Positions 1 through 10,712 of a DNA stretch of 64,000 nucleotides are shown here, one piece after another (the stretch's first letter is position 1; every line of letters starts with the position of its first letter). The notes under the pieces were generated by a model. The model saw only the letters and a list, made by a program, of their open reading frames with translations, made no database searches and was not told the origin of the DNA. This DNA comes from Ichthyophis bannanicus (lineage: Eukaryota; Chordata; Amphibia; Gymnophiona; Ichthyophiidae): contig CM066031.1 of assembly GCA_033557465.1 (NCBI GenBank), positions 1,233,777,312 through 1,233,841,311 of the forward strand, given 5' to 3'. The position numbers were made by a program, and so were the translations under genes.

Positions 1-127
1 GGCGCTGTTCCCATACCACTTCGTGCAATGCACGTTGTATGTCTGTGGGTGAGACATGGTGTGACCTGTTGAACATGGGTTGCACATGCCACCTGCACAC
101 ATGCAACAGGTTACCTGACTGGTCGTT

Positions 128-510
128 CACTCACCCTTGGCGTCCCTATGCGTGGTTGCAGAGTGTGCCCTCATCTCCGCCAGCACCTCAGCCATGGTAG
201 CGTGGGCGGCCTGTGGTGCATGACCTGCTGCCAGTGTGGCAGCCACCCCTCCACACCAGCTGTTGCAGACTCACCCCCCACTCTGGTACCTGCCAGGAGG
301 GGCGCCTGTTCTCCCTCCGCCACAGGTGATGCAACAGGTCCAACTTGTTCCTCATCCATGGACTCTGCCACAGGCAGGGGCCCCATGCTGGACCCTGCAT
401 TCAGTTCCCCCACCTCCACCTCCATGGCATGTAGGTCACCCGGGGAGGTACAAGATCCACAACTTAGGTGAGGCATGCCTGCCCAGCCCCGTACATATCT
501 CAGATACATC
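128..510 (-). pseudogene. Possible C-terminal exon of the Harbinger Myb-like protein
   Basis: Read on the minus strand, this stretch has an acidic open frame (MEVEVGELNAGS... MDEEQVGPVAS...) and then, in a shifted frame, a helical tail containing MAEVLAEMRAHS that ends at a TGA near 130. Harbinger Myb-like accessory proteins usually end in an acidic linker plus a short helical segment, and this lies downstream of the Myb exon at 2043-2589 on the same strand. A frameshift near 250-270 would be needed to join the two parts. No homology can be proven by eye. It could equally be chance open sequence in GC-rich DNA. Confidence 0.3.
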
Positions 511-2042
511 GTACCCTAACGGACTGTCTGACACGCGGGATACCTATGTCAATATGGGACCACCCAGGTTGCATGTGCTTGGGCAGGGAATGTATGGGTG
601 CAGGGATGTGTGTGGTATCATAAGTTGTCTGTGGCTCTGGTGCTAGCATTGCTGCACTGGTGCCCGCATGCTCATGTATGTGGGGACGAGCCACATCTAC
701 AGGTTTGACTGTGGGGGTGGGGCTGGGGGTGATGGGCCTACATCTGGCTGGGGACAGGTGTGCCCTGTGGGGGCCAGGAATTGTGTGCATGGGTGCACGC
801 CCCAGGATGGCAGGGGCCCTGGCACTGTGACTGCCGCTGGACACTGTGTGGCTGTGCCAAGAGGGTGCATGGGTAGGCGTGTGCCACACAGGTATGTGTT
901 GGGTCTGCTGTGCCCCCTAGCCACGTAGAACCCTGTATATTGGTGCACCCTCTGTCTGGCTCCCAGCTGACGCACCCATGCCCCCCGCCCCAGCCACCCA
1001 CCCCATGGCTCACTGTCTCGTGGAGCTGGCAGCCACTCATCACCTACCTCACACACAGGTGTGGCCAATCTCTGTCACCCTCACATTCTACATCCCCTGG
1101 CCATTGCTCTCCTCACAGTAAGGCAACTGAAACATGAGATTGCAGACCTGCTATTAGTAATCTGTGAACAGTAATCAGGTCCCCGGTGACCTGTCTCTGG
1201 TCTGATACATGGACCTTTACTCTGTCCCCATCCCTCTTGCCCTCTCTGTGCTGCTGGCACTGTTGACTACATTCGTCTCCTTGGTACCTTCTCATTGCTT
1301 GGTTCTGGGGCTCTGTTCTATCCTCAGTCTCCTCCCATCCCTCACACTGCTCCTTCAGTGTGTGTCCCTGTGGCTGCCCCTCCACTGCTATCCCATGCAC
1401 AGTTGGTGTACCCCATGGATCTGTCTTCACTCTGCTCCAGTCCCTCTGTTTACACAGTCCCTTTGTGTGCTACCCTTGACCACGTGAGCAGTGTAGGTCC
1501 ATCCATCCTGCAGGGCTGTTGTTTACATAGGGCCATGCAGTCCAGGTAGCAAGGTGCTGTCAGTATCCCTATTTGTGGTACAGCAGGTTGGCAGCCCCCA
1601 GAGGGTGGTGGTGGGGTACCGGGGTCTGGTTGTGGGCCATTGCAGGGCCCTGCTGGGGGCAAGCACAGGTATGGACTGTGGATGCACGGTGACTGGTGTT
1701 GTGTCAGGGCCACATGGTATGTGGCTGGAAACGTGATATGGTGGGGTGGGGGAGTGGTGGTGTGGGTGGGATAGTGTCTCTGCAATGGGCCAGATATTGG
1801 GCATATGTAGCTGGGGACTGCGGGTGGCAGGTTACACTGTGCATTTCTGACAGGGGACTACAGTCCAGAGGCGGTGTGGGCATGCTGCAACAGGCCTGTC
1901 GGTTATGCCATATGTTGCATGGGACTGGCCGTGGACATGCATTTGTGTGAGTCCTGGGACATGGCCCCCATGCCCCCCTGCATCAGCACCTGCATGTGCT
2001 GTGTTGTTTTAGTATTCCCTCGACAACATATCTCTGTCTTAC
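511..2042. other. Noncoding stretch, probable intron of the Myb-like gene
   Basis: This lies between the Myb-like exon, which has a consensus minus-strand donor (CAG|GTAAGA) at 2043/2042, and the possible terminal exon below 510. It is rich in TG/CA and GGGG/CCCC runs. The open frames on both strands are low in complexity and resemble no protein family I know. Confidence 0.4.
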
Positions 2043-2589
2043 CTGCAGATGGGTGTGCTGTATCAAGAGCGGGGGGAAGGCCATGGAGGAAGATGGGCCC
2101 CAGTCTCTCAGCAAGGCGCTGCTCCAGAGGGGACAGGGAGGCTCTCTGCGGTGCACCCCCACCAGTGCCATGTGCATGGTGCCTCTCCTCGGTGAAGTTG
2201 GCCCTTATTGCTCGCTTGATGTCACAGTACCGCTTTCTGATACTCTCTGCATCACGTCTTGGGCCCCCTACCTCACCTACTGCTGAGTGTACCTCCTCCC
2301 ATGCCCTGTTGCGTGCACCAATGGTGGTGGTGGTGCTGCTCTGATACCCAAAGAGAAGCTCATAATTCTCAAGGACACTTGCCAGGAGGAGGTCATTCTC
2401 CTCCTGGGAGAAGCGGACTGCCCTCCTCCTGGCCTCTTCGGGCACAGGCCTCTGCCGGCACCTTGCCCCTGGTGCACTCCCCAAATGTTCGGGTGTTGGC
2501 TGGCTGACCCCGGATGGGCCTCCCCCCTTGCTCTCAGGCTCCTCAGTTGCAGCGGCTGCTGGTGAATGTTAGCTGTCAAGGTCGCTCAT
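2043..2589 (-). pseudogene. Harbinger Myb/SANT-like DNA-binding protein, first exon
   Basis: PIF/Harbinger elements encode a second protein with a Myb/SANT-like trihelix, which binds transposon ends and helps import the transposase into the nucleus (family knowledge; NAIF1 is a domesticated relative). Here the frame RFSQEENDLLLASVLENYEL... AWEEVHSAVG... ESIRKRYCDIKRAIRANF shows the usual pattern: an acidic helix 1, a central Trp (AWEEV), then a basic R-K-x-Y/W-x-D-I-K recognition helix, about 75 residues. A proline-rich linker follows (LSPLEQRLAERLGP). The natural ATG is probably at 2589 (MSDLDS), but codon 7 is TAA (2571-2569), so the copy is broken unless it starts elsewhere. The frame is open from there to a perfect splice donor at 2043. 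It points away from the transposase at 3937, with the repeated intergenic region between. Confidence 0.75.
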
Positions 2590-2689
2590 GTCTCTGAGTA
2601 AGGTATGACTGTCCTGTGTCAACATATGTCACCTCCTTACAGTGGTATGTGCATTCTGCTGTGCCTTTATGGTGTAGTCATACTAGGGT

Positions 2690-3870
2690 GTGGTCATACG
2701 CACATTACGTGCATTACACGCATTACGCGTCTGCAACGTGCGTTGCATATGCAGTTGGTTCACATGCGTGTCACATGGAATTACCACATCACGTGATTCA
2801 TACTGCATAATGCACATTTGTATATGGGAGGGACAGAGTTCATGTTCCATGTGTTGCATCCCTGTGTGATTTCTGCAGGCGTGGGTGCACATTACGACCT
2901 CTGTACTCATGCGTGGACACAGTGCATGCATGTGCAATGCATTGAACATGCGTTGTGCTCCCCTAGGCATGCCGGAACATACCTTACCCATGTCGGCTCA
3001 CGTGGCATGCGGTTGAATGGGGGTAGCATGCAACCCTACACATCCTATGGTGTGATGCTTCCATAGGCACAGACAGTTCTGCTTCACTGCTGCTGCGGTG
3101 CGCTGGTACATCCACAGATATGTTATGTTTGTTCAGATTATCTACCATATGCACACACCATGATTAGTATGTCTTTTCACTCTCCCTGGGTTGCTCGACT
3201 TGCGTAAGATGCATTCCGGCATGTGTAGGGGTAGCATGGCACATGCTATGTGCATTGCACATGCATACGCTGTGTCCACGCATGCGTACAAATTGCATAA
3301 GGTGCACTGGCACCCACAGAACACGTGCCTGCATAACGCATGCAACACATGCCTTACGCAGGCCAAATCATGTTGCATGCCTCCCATTTTACGGAGTGTG
3401 CGTTCCTATGCGCATTATGCTTCTGTAGGCGTGGTTCATTTTGCAATACTGCTGCTGTTGTGCATTGCCACACCCTCAGGTGTGTTATGTTTGTTCAGAT
3501 TATCTATCATACATGCACACCATGATTAGTATGTCTTTTTACTTTCCCTGGGTTGTTCAACCTGTGTAAGGCACATTCCAGCACACGTAGGGTGGCACGG
3601 CATGTGTTCCATGCATTGCACATGCGCGCACTGTGTCCACGTGTGCGTACACATTGTGTAAGGTGCACTAGCAACCGCAGAATGCGTTCCTGCATACAGC
3701 GCATATTACATGCATTATGCAGGGACGTGCCTTATGCAGGCCAACTTACGTGGCATGCCTTCCATTGTGCTGAACATGCATACCTACATGCATTACACAT
3801 CTGTAGGCGTGGTCCATTTTGCAATGCTGCTGCTGGTGTGCGTCGCTGCACCTACAGGTGTGTTATGTTT
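2690..3870. repeat. Tandem ~362-378-bp repeats between divergent Harbinger genes
   Basis: The landmark TGTTATGTTTGTTCNGATTAT recurs at 3121, 3483 and 3861. In between, each unit repeats GATTAGTATGTCTTTT, a CCCTGGGTTG motif and a TGCATTGCACATGC-type palindrome cluster. A more diverged partial unit precedes 3121. Each unit is dense in TGCGTA/TACGCA and GCATGC palindromes and alternating purine-pyrimidine runs. The position between the Myb-like and transposase genes suggests a bidirectional promoter or protein-binding array; this is inference. Confidence 0.7.
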
Positions 3871-3936
3871 GTTCTGATTATTTGCCACTCCCCAAGCCAT
3901 ATTTAGCATCTAACTTTGCTCTACCTGATGTCTACC

Positions 3937-6391
3937 ATGGCTAACATTTACCATGCGGGATGTGCATTGCAGGCGCTGGATGTTTTGGAGGAGCTGCAGT
4001 TGCCTGATGAGGGAGATGGTGTCCATGAGGCTGTGGCACAGGGCATGGGTGCAGTCCTGCTGCAACACAGACCTGCAGCTGTGGAGACTCCAGAGGCCGA
4101 GGTTTTACAAGCACGGCGCTGTAGGCATGCTGATATGTGCCCTCACCTGCCTCGCCTCTACAGGCACAGGCCCATGCTCCAGGACATGCATGAGGACCAG
4201 GTCATCTCCCTCTACCGTCTGAGCACAGGGGCTATTAGGGAGCTCTATGAGGATCTAAGACCTTACCTTGAGCCCCCGACTGGCCGGTCACATGCCATAC
4301 CGGGATTGGCCAAGCTCCTGTCTGCCCTACATTTCTTTGCCTCTGGCTGCTTCCAATCCTCAGTGGCCACAGTGGGTGGGATGAGCCAGCCCACCTTCTC
4401 ATGCTGTCTCCACCAGGTACTGCGAGCCATGGTCAGCCGGGTTAGGGATTACATTGCGATTCCTAACAATAGGCAACAGTGTGGGGCCCTGGACCAGGCA
4501 TTTCAGCAGATTGCAGGGATACCACATGTGATGGGAGCTATTGATTGCACAAATGTTGCCCTGGTACCGCCCGGAGACAGGGAGGCAGTGTTCCGCAACT
4601 GCAAACACTACCATTCCCTGAATGTGCAGGTTGTTTGTGATGCAAATATGCGTATTCTAAATGTGGTTCCTAGGTCTCCAGGGTCTGCCCATGACTCCTA
4701 TATCCTGCATCACTCGGCACTGTTTGACCAATTTGAGGGTGGATAATTTGAGGACTGTGTCCTGCTGGGTGGGTATTTACCATCTCTCACATGCACATGG
4801 TGTTCCTGTGTCCTAGGGTGCTTGTTACCTCTCATAGGAGGGACAGGGTCACCTGTGGCTTGCCGTTCAGCCCTTCGGGATGAATCTCCCCTGTGACACA
4901 CATGACATGCCCTGATGCAGATCTGACCAATTTTCTTGCAACATTACGTACACTGGCCATCAGACTGTGGCATATCACTGCCCAGCTGGTGTATGATTTA
5001 TGGGGTCTCATTGTTAATTATGACCTCAACATCCCTTTCCATGCATTGTGGTGGTAGGGTGCTGACATTGTATGGGGCTGTGTCCACATTCACACCATGT
5101 CACTGTCACCGGGGACATGTTCAAATACCTTTCTGGGTTTCTACACATACATATGTCTACCCTATGTGCATCATTGCTCTTCTAGGTGTCTTGGCACACA
5201 TGCAGTTTACATTGGTGTTTGGTAACACTGCTCTGTTGCACAGGTCTTTTGCACAGGGAAGCTATGGGCACATATGGTGTGTCCGTTATGTGGTGGGCTG
5301 CAACACCTTTTGGTTGACAACTACAGCTCATGGCTTCAGACCAACCACGTATGCAGATGTACATGTGTCTGCCTTTGTAGTGCATCCCTAGTTGACTCTG
5401 TATGCAATCTGTGTGTGTGTGTGTGCTACTATGGGGGGGGGGGGTTGATTTTCTCCCAGACACGTTTTCAGGCTGTACTGTGAGTTGTGTGTGTGTGGGG
5501 GGGGGGGGGGGTCATTCACCTTTGACAGTTTTGGCCACGTCATGTTGTTGGCTTTGTGGTGACACAATACATCACACATGTATGCTTCATGTATGTCAAC
5601 ATTGTTTTGTCATTTCTGCCATATTGACTGGACCCCCTCAGGTATATATTACTGTAACACCTGCTGTGTGTGCACTGTATCATGGTCATCACATGATTGC
5701 ACACATGTGCATCTCTGCCCTTTTCCATGGTGCATTGCCATGTGTCCGCCTGATGCGTTCAGGCCTGCCACTACTGCCTTTCTGGTACAGGTGGTTGGTC
5801 ATGTGTTTGGTCTGGATACAGGTGATGTGTGTTGCCCTCATTACCCTTCCCCAGTGTTCTGTGTCTCATACCTCCAGACGCTAGCACATAGCTGTTGTGT
5901 GCCATCATGTGCTGTCATATGTTTGTGTCCTCGTTTATCTGTTGTCTGTTCACACATACATGCTTGTGTGCATGTGTGTGACCATCAGCTCCTGATTGAC
6001 CTTTCCACATTTCTTTCTGCAGGTGATGCGGGATATGGGTGTCTTGCCTGGTTGCTAACCCCTGTGCGTCTTCCACGGACACATGCAGAGATGAGGTACA
6101 ATGAGGCCCATGCCTTCAGCCGCTCAGTCATCAAGGGCACCTTTGGCGTTTTGAAAAGTCACTTCAGGTGTCTGGATAGGACCGGCAAGGCCCTATAATA
6201 CTGACCCATGACTGTGGCACAGATCATTCTGGCCTGTTGCATCCTGCACAACATTGCTCTCATGCACAATCTCCCAGTCAAAATTAATCTGGATCTGGAG
6301 GAGGATCCTACGTGCCATCCTGTACATGCCTGTGGTGATACATGTGAGGGGACGGCAGTCAGGCAACATCTGATCGAGGAGCTCTTCTCAT
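3937..6391 (+). pseudogene. PIF/Harbinger DDE transposase (HARBI1-like), two exons, inactivated
   Basis: The transposase cuts and joins element ends through an RNase H-like DDE domain. Exon 1 (3937-4738) starts at ATG 3937 in a strong context (accATGg) and holds an N-terminal helical region (ISLYRLSTGAIRELYEDLRPYL) and the first two catalytic acids: D203 in MGAIDCTNV (4543-4545) and D253 in SAHDSYI (4693-4695). A phase-1 GT donor at 4739 pairs with the AG at 6021-6022; exon 2 opens with GDAGYGCLAWLLTP, the conserved motif following FEG in this family. Three lesions are visible: the expected third catalytic Glu in the (V)I-E-x-TFG motif is Lys (AAG, 6133-6135), and in-frame TAA (6196-6198) and TGA (6202-6204) precede PMTVAQIILACCILHNIAL. 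The frame then stays open to a GTAAGT donor at 6392. So this copy cannot encode an active transposase. A HARBI1-like host gene is excluded by these defects. Confidence 0.85.
4739..6022 (+). other. Transposase intron
   Basis: It starts GTGGAT after ...TTTGAGG and ends TTCTTTCTGCAG. Splicing here restores the phase-1 glycine codon at the conserved FEG-DAGYG junction. It holds a (TG)n tract followed by G-runs at 5411-5447 and another G-run at 5497-5511. I see no gene inside; long open frames here are Cys/His/Trp-rich translations of TG-rich DNA. Confidence 0.7.
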
Positions 6392-6968
6392 GTAAGTCCT
6401 GCACATGTGGGGAAATGCATATAGGTATACATGTACATGCTGCCGTGTGTGTTGCAAGGCTCTATCATGACATATGTATGTTTCTCATGTGTTTTTGACT
6501 CCCCGGGATAAGCTTTTGGACCTGACCAGTGCTGTGGTGCAGTGGAAACTGTGTGTACGTCATTCAACTTTCAGGTGACTGGGGTGTGTAAACATACAGG
6601 TGACTGTACTGTGTGGACAGTGCAGCATGGCACATGTCTGTGGTTCTCTGTCCACTGCACATATGTTGTTGTACACCTTTTTGATCTGTGCCCCCATATC
6701 CCATATGTTTCTGTTGGCACACATATGGCCATTTGTTCATGACCAGTTCTGGGTTTCAACACTGTATTTGACACACATGTAGCCAAGCTGTGTGTGTGTC
6801 TAAGGGTCCAGATTGTGGTGGTGGTGGATGGCACGTACACCCTTCCCTGACATTGTGTCATTCACCAACATCAGTTTATCATTGCATGGACTGTAATGAT
6901 AGTCTCCACTGGTCGCAGATTGTACACAGACAGGCCGTATGCTACTAAAGGCATGCTCACCTTGTCCC

Positions 6969-6969
<1 letters not shown>

Positions 6970-7002
<33 letters not shown>
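6970..7002. repeat. (TG)n microsatellite
   Basis: About 16 uninterrupted TG dinucleotides. Confidence 0.95.
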
Positions 7003-7006
<4 letters not shown>

Positions 7007-9684
7007 GGATGTGTCTATGTAACGGTACACTCTGAGGCCCTTTGGCATTATCTTGTGCTGAGATGTGTCTGGACACCTGTGGGGTGGTGAGCACTGTTCT
7101 ATCTTGGCCTTTCTGCTGTTGTCCTTGTGTACATTGTATGCATGTGTTTACACATGTGTTCTGTGTTTTTGACTGACCTGTCTCTTTTGTGCTGACAGAC
7201 CACTACGCATCAACATTTCTGTTTCACACATGTCGCCATACTGTGGACATGTGGCAATGACGGATGGACATAGGGACATGGTGATTCAACACATTTCAAT
7301 GACATCCTCTGCCTTTACTGTGACCTCTTGGAGCCTTTGCCTGCCTCAGACAGTCCCTATCAGACACTTGCTGCACACAGACAGTAGGTTGCACCTTAGA
7401 TCTTTTGTGACTGACATCAACCTTTACATGTTTATGTTGGGCTGTTTGTTTCATCGTGCTTTTCTGTGGGATCTTTGTGCACCAACAATGCTGGACATGC
7501 TGTGGACCTCTGGGATGCCTGTGTGACATGGGCATGGACATGACCATGTTGAGATGGCAACCTGGTCTGCAGTGCCATCTCCTACTGTCGTCAACATGCA
7601 TTGTGCTCTGTGTTGTGATCGTGTTATGTTTGCATGTCTGAGGTTTCATTATGTACATATTGTGGTTTCACTCTCTGCAATGTGACCTGATGTTGTGTGC
7701 AGCATACCATGACCTTGTTTCTCCTCCTTTTACCACAGGGCACAGCCAACACACACAGCATATCTGCTACACTGCATCTGCACTCTGCATCACCCAACTG
7801 TTGGAGGACAGGGCAACTCCATGCAATGATCCCTGGGAGATGGTGCCATTGGGTGATGGACCTTTGTGAGTGGGACACATGCCTGTGATGGACATTATTG
7901 TTGGACTGATACTTTGAGCAGAACACAGATGTCGTGCTCTGGATGGGTGGTGCGTTCATCGCAGGAGACACACAGGACCTTTGCATTACTGTGGCACATT
8001 GAGATGTCACACGTGACTTTGCATGCCCATGAATTCAGGGACAGTCGTAACGGGACATGTGGGGTTGCAGATGACATTTGCACTGTGTAAAATGTGTACT
8101 GGTCATTACATGTACAGCAGGAACTCACATACTCGCTGTATGTTGTACATCCATCAGACATTGTGTTCGTGTGTGTGGCCCATGTGTATGACTTGCATCA
8201 CAGGATTTCCTCATATGTTTGGATCATCAGGTGTATCCAGCCACATGTGTGGCATATGAGGTTCATTCTGTAGGTCCTGTTTATTTGTCTGGCTACCTTA
8301 CACTTGGACATGACACGCTGTTTGCCACCACACTACTGTGATGTGTGCCAACATCTGTGACTGCTGTTTGACCCTTGCAGGGGGTATTAAAGTGCATCTG
8401 GGACAGCACACTGTCATGGTTCAACGTACATGGTGCATGTGCATCTGCCTGATTCTGTTGTTATACCGGTGCATGTGCTGGTGTGGATTTGATGTGGGTT
8501 TGTGCACCATTGTTGACCCTTCTTTCGACCTCCATGTACATGTTATTGTGTGTAGTTACTGTACAGATGTGGCACTGTACATTGATTTACAAACTAATCT
8601 TTGCATGTCTGCACAGTTCTCTTTATCACATGACATTGTGCCACTCACATTGTACCAGTAGCTTTGCAGTATGGCGGTGGGTGTGTCCATTTTCTGACTT
8701 CATTTGTGCATTCCCTGTACATTGACATATATGTGATGCTTCTGTGTCCACTGCATCCATTGCAGCAGGCCTTCTGCATAGTTCTATCTATGTATGTCTG
8801 TGAGGTTCTGCTTTGTTTGTTCTTTGGCAATATGTGCCTCTCGTAACTGTTACTGAGTCCTCTTTTTGCATTCTGTCACTGTTTTTGCTCCCATTTGTGC
8901 ATTAAAGGTGTTTATTTAAGTGAGTACCTGATGTCTGCTCTTTCTCAGCACATCACATACTGTTTTCTGGTCATCTACACTGCTGTATGACCCACTGATA
9001 CACACACATATGGTCTACGCAGCTGAGGGGTGGTGCTGGGGCATTGGGACATGACATCATTGTCATGTTTGTGCATTTGCCTGTGCACTGAGGATTCACA
9101 TCACTGCATGGCAGCATGGCATTACATCTCTGTAACTTCCTTTCCTACCTTATCGCCTTGTGGTTGTGTGGGCAGCTTGATGTACCTGCCTGGACCATGC
9201 CCCCTGTCATTTGTGTGTTCTGGTGCTATTGCCATGATGAAGCAGAAAATGTACGTCGATGCCATCTGGATCACTCACAGCACTATAACCACAGTCTACC
9301 TTTCATAGCATTTACCTGTGTGTGTGTGTTGTATCATACACAGGATGTATGTGGTGTATCTGATGTTGTGCTGCTGCATTCCTGCCCACAGATGGTTTCA
9401 ATGTTATCAACATAGGTGTTCCTTTTTAACACAGGTACATTTATCGCTCCCATGTGCCTGGCCAGTTGCATGTCGGCTCATTTGGACCATTGTGGCTTCT
9501 TTTGGGTGGGCATCTCAACTACTTGGCCACATGCATGCTCAGGCTGGTGCCTGTACATCCCCACCTGGGAGGTGTTTGTGGGACATAGCTGGCATTGGTG
9601 TTCATTGGGACTGGTGCTGACAGTGTCAGAGGGGAGGATTTGGGATGCACCTGCCTCCTTGTCTACACATCATCGACTGCAGAG

Positions 9685-9775
9685 ATGTTCATGTCATGGT
9701 GTGGAGGTGTGGCATCATGTTTCACACACTGGCCTGGGAACCAGGGGACAGAGGTTCAGTTCTCACTGCCAATCC
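9685..9775 (+). mobile_element. tRNA-derived SINE relic
   Basis: The sequence GTGGAGGTGTGGCATCATG... CTGGCCTGGGAACCAGGGGACAGAGGTTCAGTTCTCACTGCC has the layout of a tRNA-derived SINE head: a degenerate A box, an anticodon-arm-like GGCCTGGGAACCAGG and a B box (GGTTCAGTTCT). A similar head, with a longer tail, is at 28.1 kb. No poly(A) or target duplication is clear. Confidence 0.45.
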
Positions 9776-10313
9776 ATGTGGGGTTTGTCAGATCACATAC
9801 CCTGCATTTGTCTGACAGGATCCAGTTGATCATTGACACTGTTTAATGTACATTACCATGATTATGTTGGCATGTACACCGCTTTTATTGATATCATGTG
9901 GCAATATCAGACACCTTTTACATATATATGTGTGTACACTTTCTGCCATTGTGCTGTGTATGCTTTTTGTGGTTTGTGTGTCCTGTATTGCTGGGCATGT
10001 ATATTTTTGTGGATATTTCATGACTGATATGTGTTTGGTTCCCATCATGCACCACCTACTTTCTACATGTATGCATATGTGACTATGACATTTGTTGCGT
10101 GAGCTGCATTGGGAGGTGGCCCACTGACCAGTACACATCATGCAGCTCCTGGACATGATCTGTCCTGCCCATCATCTGTGGACAGGCCAGTGACTTTTGT
10201 GTGACATGTTGGACACACTTTTGTGTGTGCTGCACATCACCGCACTGACAAACGTATTTAGTACTATACTGCCGATGTACATGGCCCACCTGTGCTCACA
10301 TCCTTGGACGGTG

Positions 10314-10712
10314 GCAGCTGTCTGTGTGCCAGCCATCTGCCACCTCAAGGGGTGCTACGGGTGTCCATACACACATTCCCTTTGGTGGAACATATGTTCA
10401 TTGTGCTTGTAGTGGTTGTTTGGGGTAGTGGTTACAGACATGCATTATAATACTATAAGTTGTGGGTTTGAGTCCCACAGATTCCTTATTTTTTCTTTTC
10501 TTGTGTTCTGCTATCCCTACCAAACAGTGGCTCCAGCTTCTTCACCTCTCTGCACACCCTTCTTCTCTTCACTGTACAGTGCAGTGTCCCCTCCGTGCAG
10601 CCTATCCGTCACATGCTAGCTGTTACATATGGTCCCTTTCTTTGGACTCTCTGGGTGGGCAGTTGGCTCAGTGGTTTGGTATTTGTACCAATGAGCTGTG
10701 TTTGGGATCTTC
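10314..10712 (+). repeat. Direct repeat, copy A, with tRNA-like B box
   Basis: It matches 16114-16520 in the same orientation, starting GCAGCTGTCTGTGTGCCAG and ending around AGCTGTTACATATGG plus ~100 diverged bases. It carries GGTAGTGGTTACAGAC and GGGTTTGAGTCCCAC (10464-10478), which read like A-box and B-box parts of a tRNA promoter. The gypsy LTR begins just after this copy. Confidence 0.65.

Larger units (their letters stand above)
6392..10313. other. TG-rich noncoding 3' part of the Harbinger region
   Basis: This has strongly TG/CA-biased DNA with a pure (TG)n microsatellite at 6970-7002. No translated frame shows a recognisable domain. The AG at 7198-7199 (gctgacag) could be an acceptor for a third transposase exon, but no conserved sequence follows it. 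A tRNA-type SINE relic lies near 9.7 kb. Confidence 0.5.

Noticed and set aside
148..1950. Many open frames of 60-150 codons on both strands at the left edge
   Set aside because: Composition-driven frames in GC/TG-rich noncoding DNA, Trp/Cys/His/Pro-rich and without domain similarity; only the possible Myb C-terminus was kept.
2043..2589. Host NAIF1-type gene
   Set aside because: Early in-frame stop and location beside a Harbinger transposase.
3937..6391. Host HARBI1-like gene
   Set aside because: Two in-frame stops, loss of the third catalytic acid, and repeat-rich context with a Myb-like partner show a transposon copy.
10405..10485. Functional tRNA gene
   Set aside because: A- and B-box-like sequences are present but no acceptable cloverleaf with anticodon stem could be drawn by eye.
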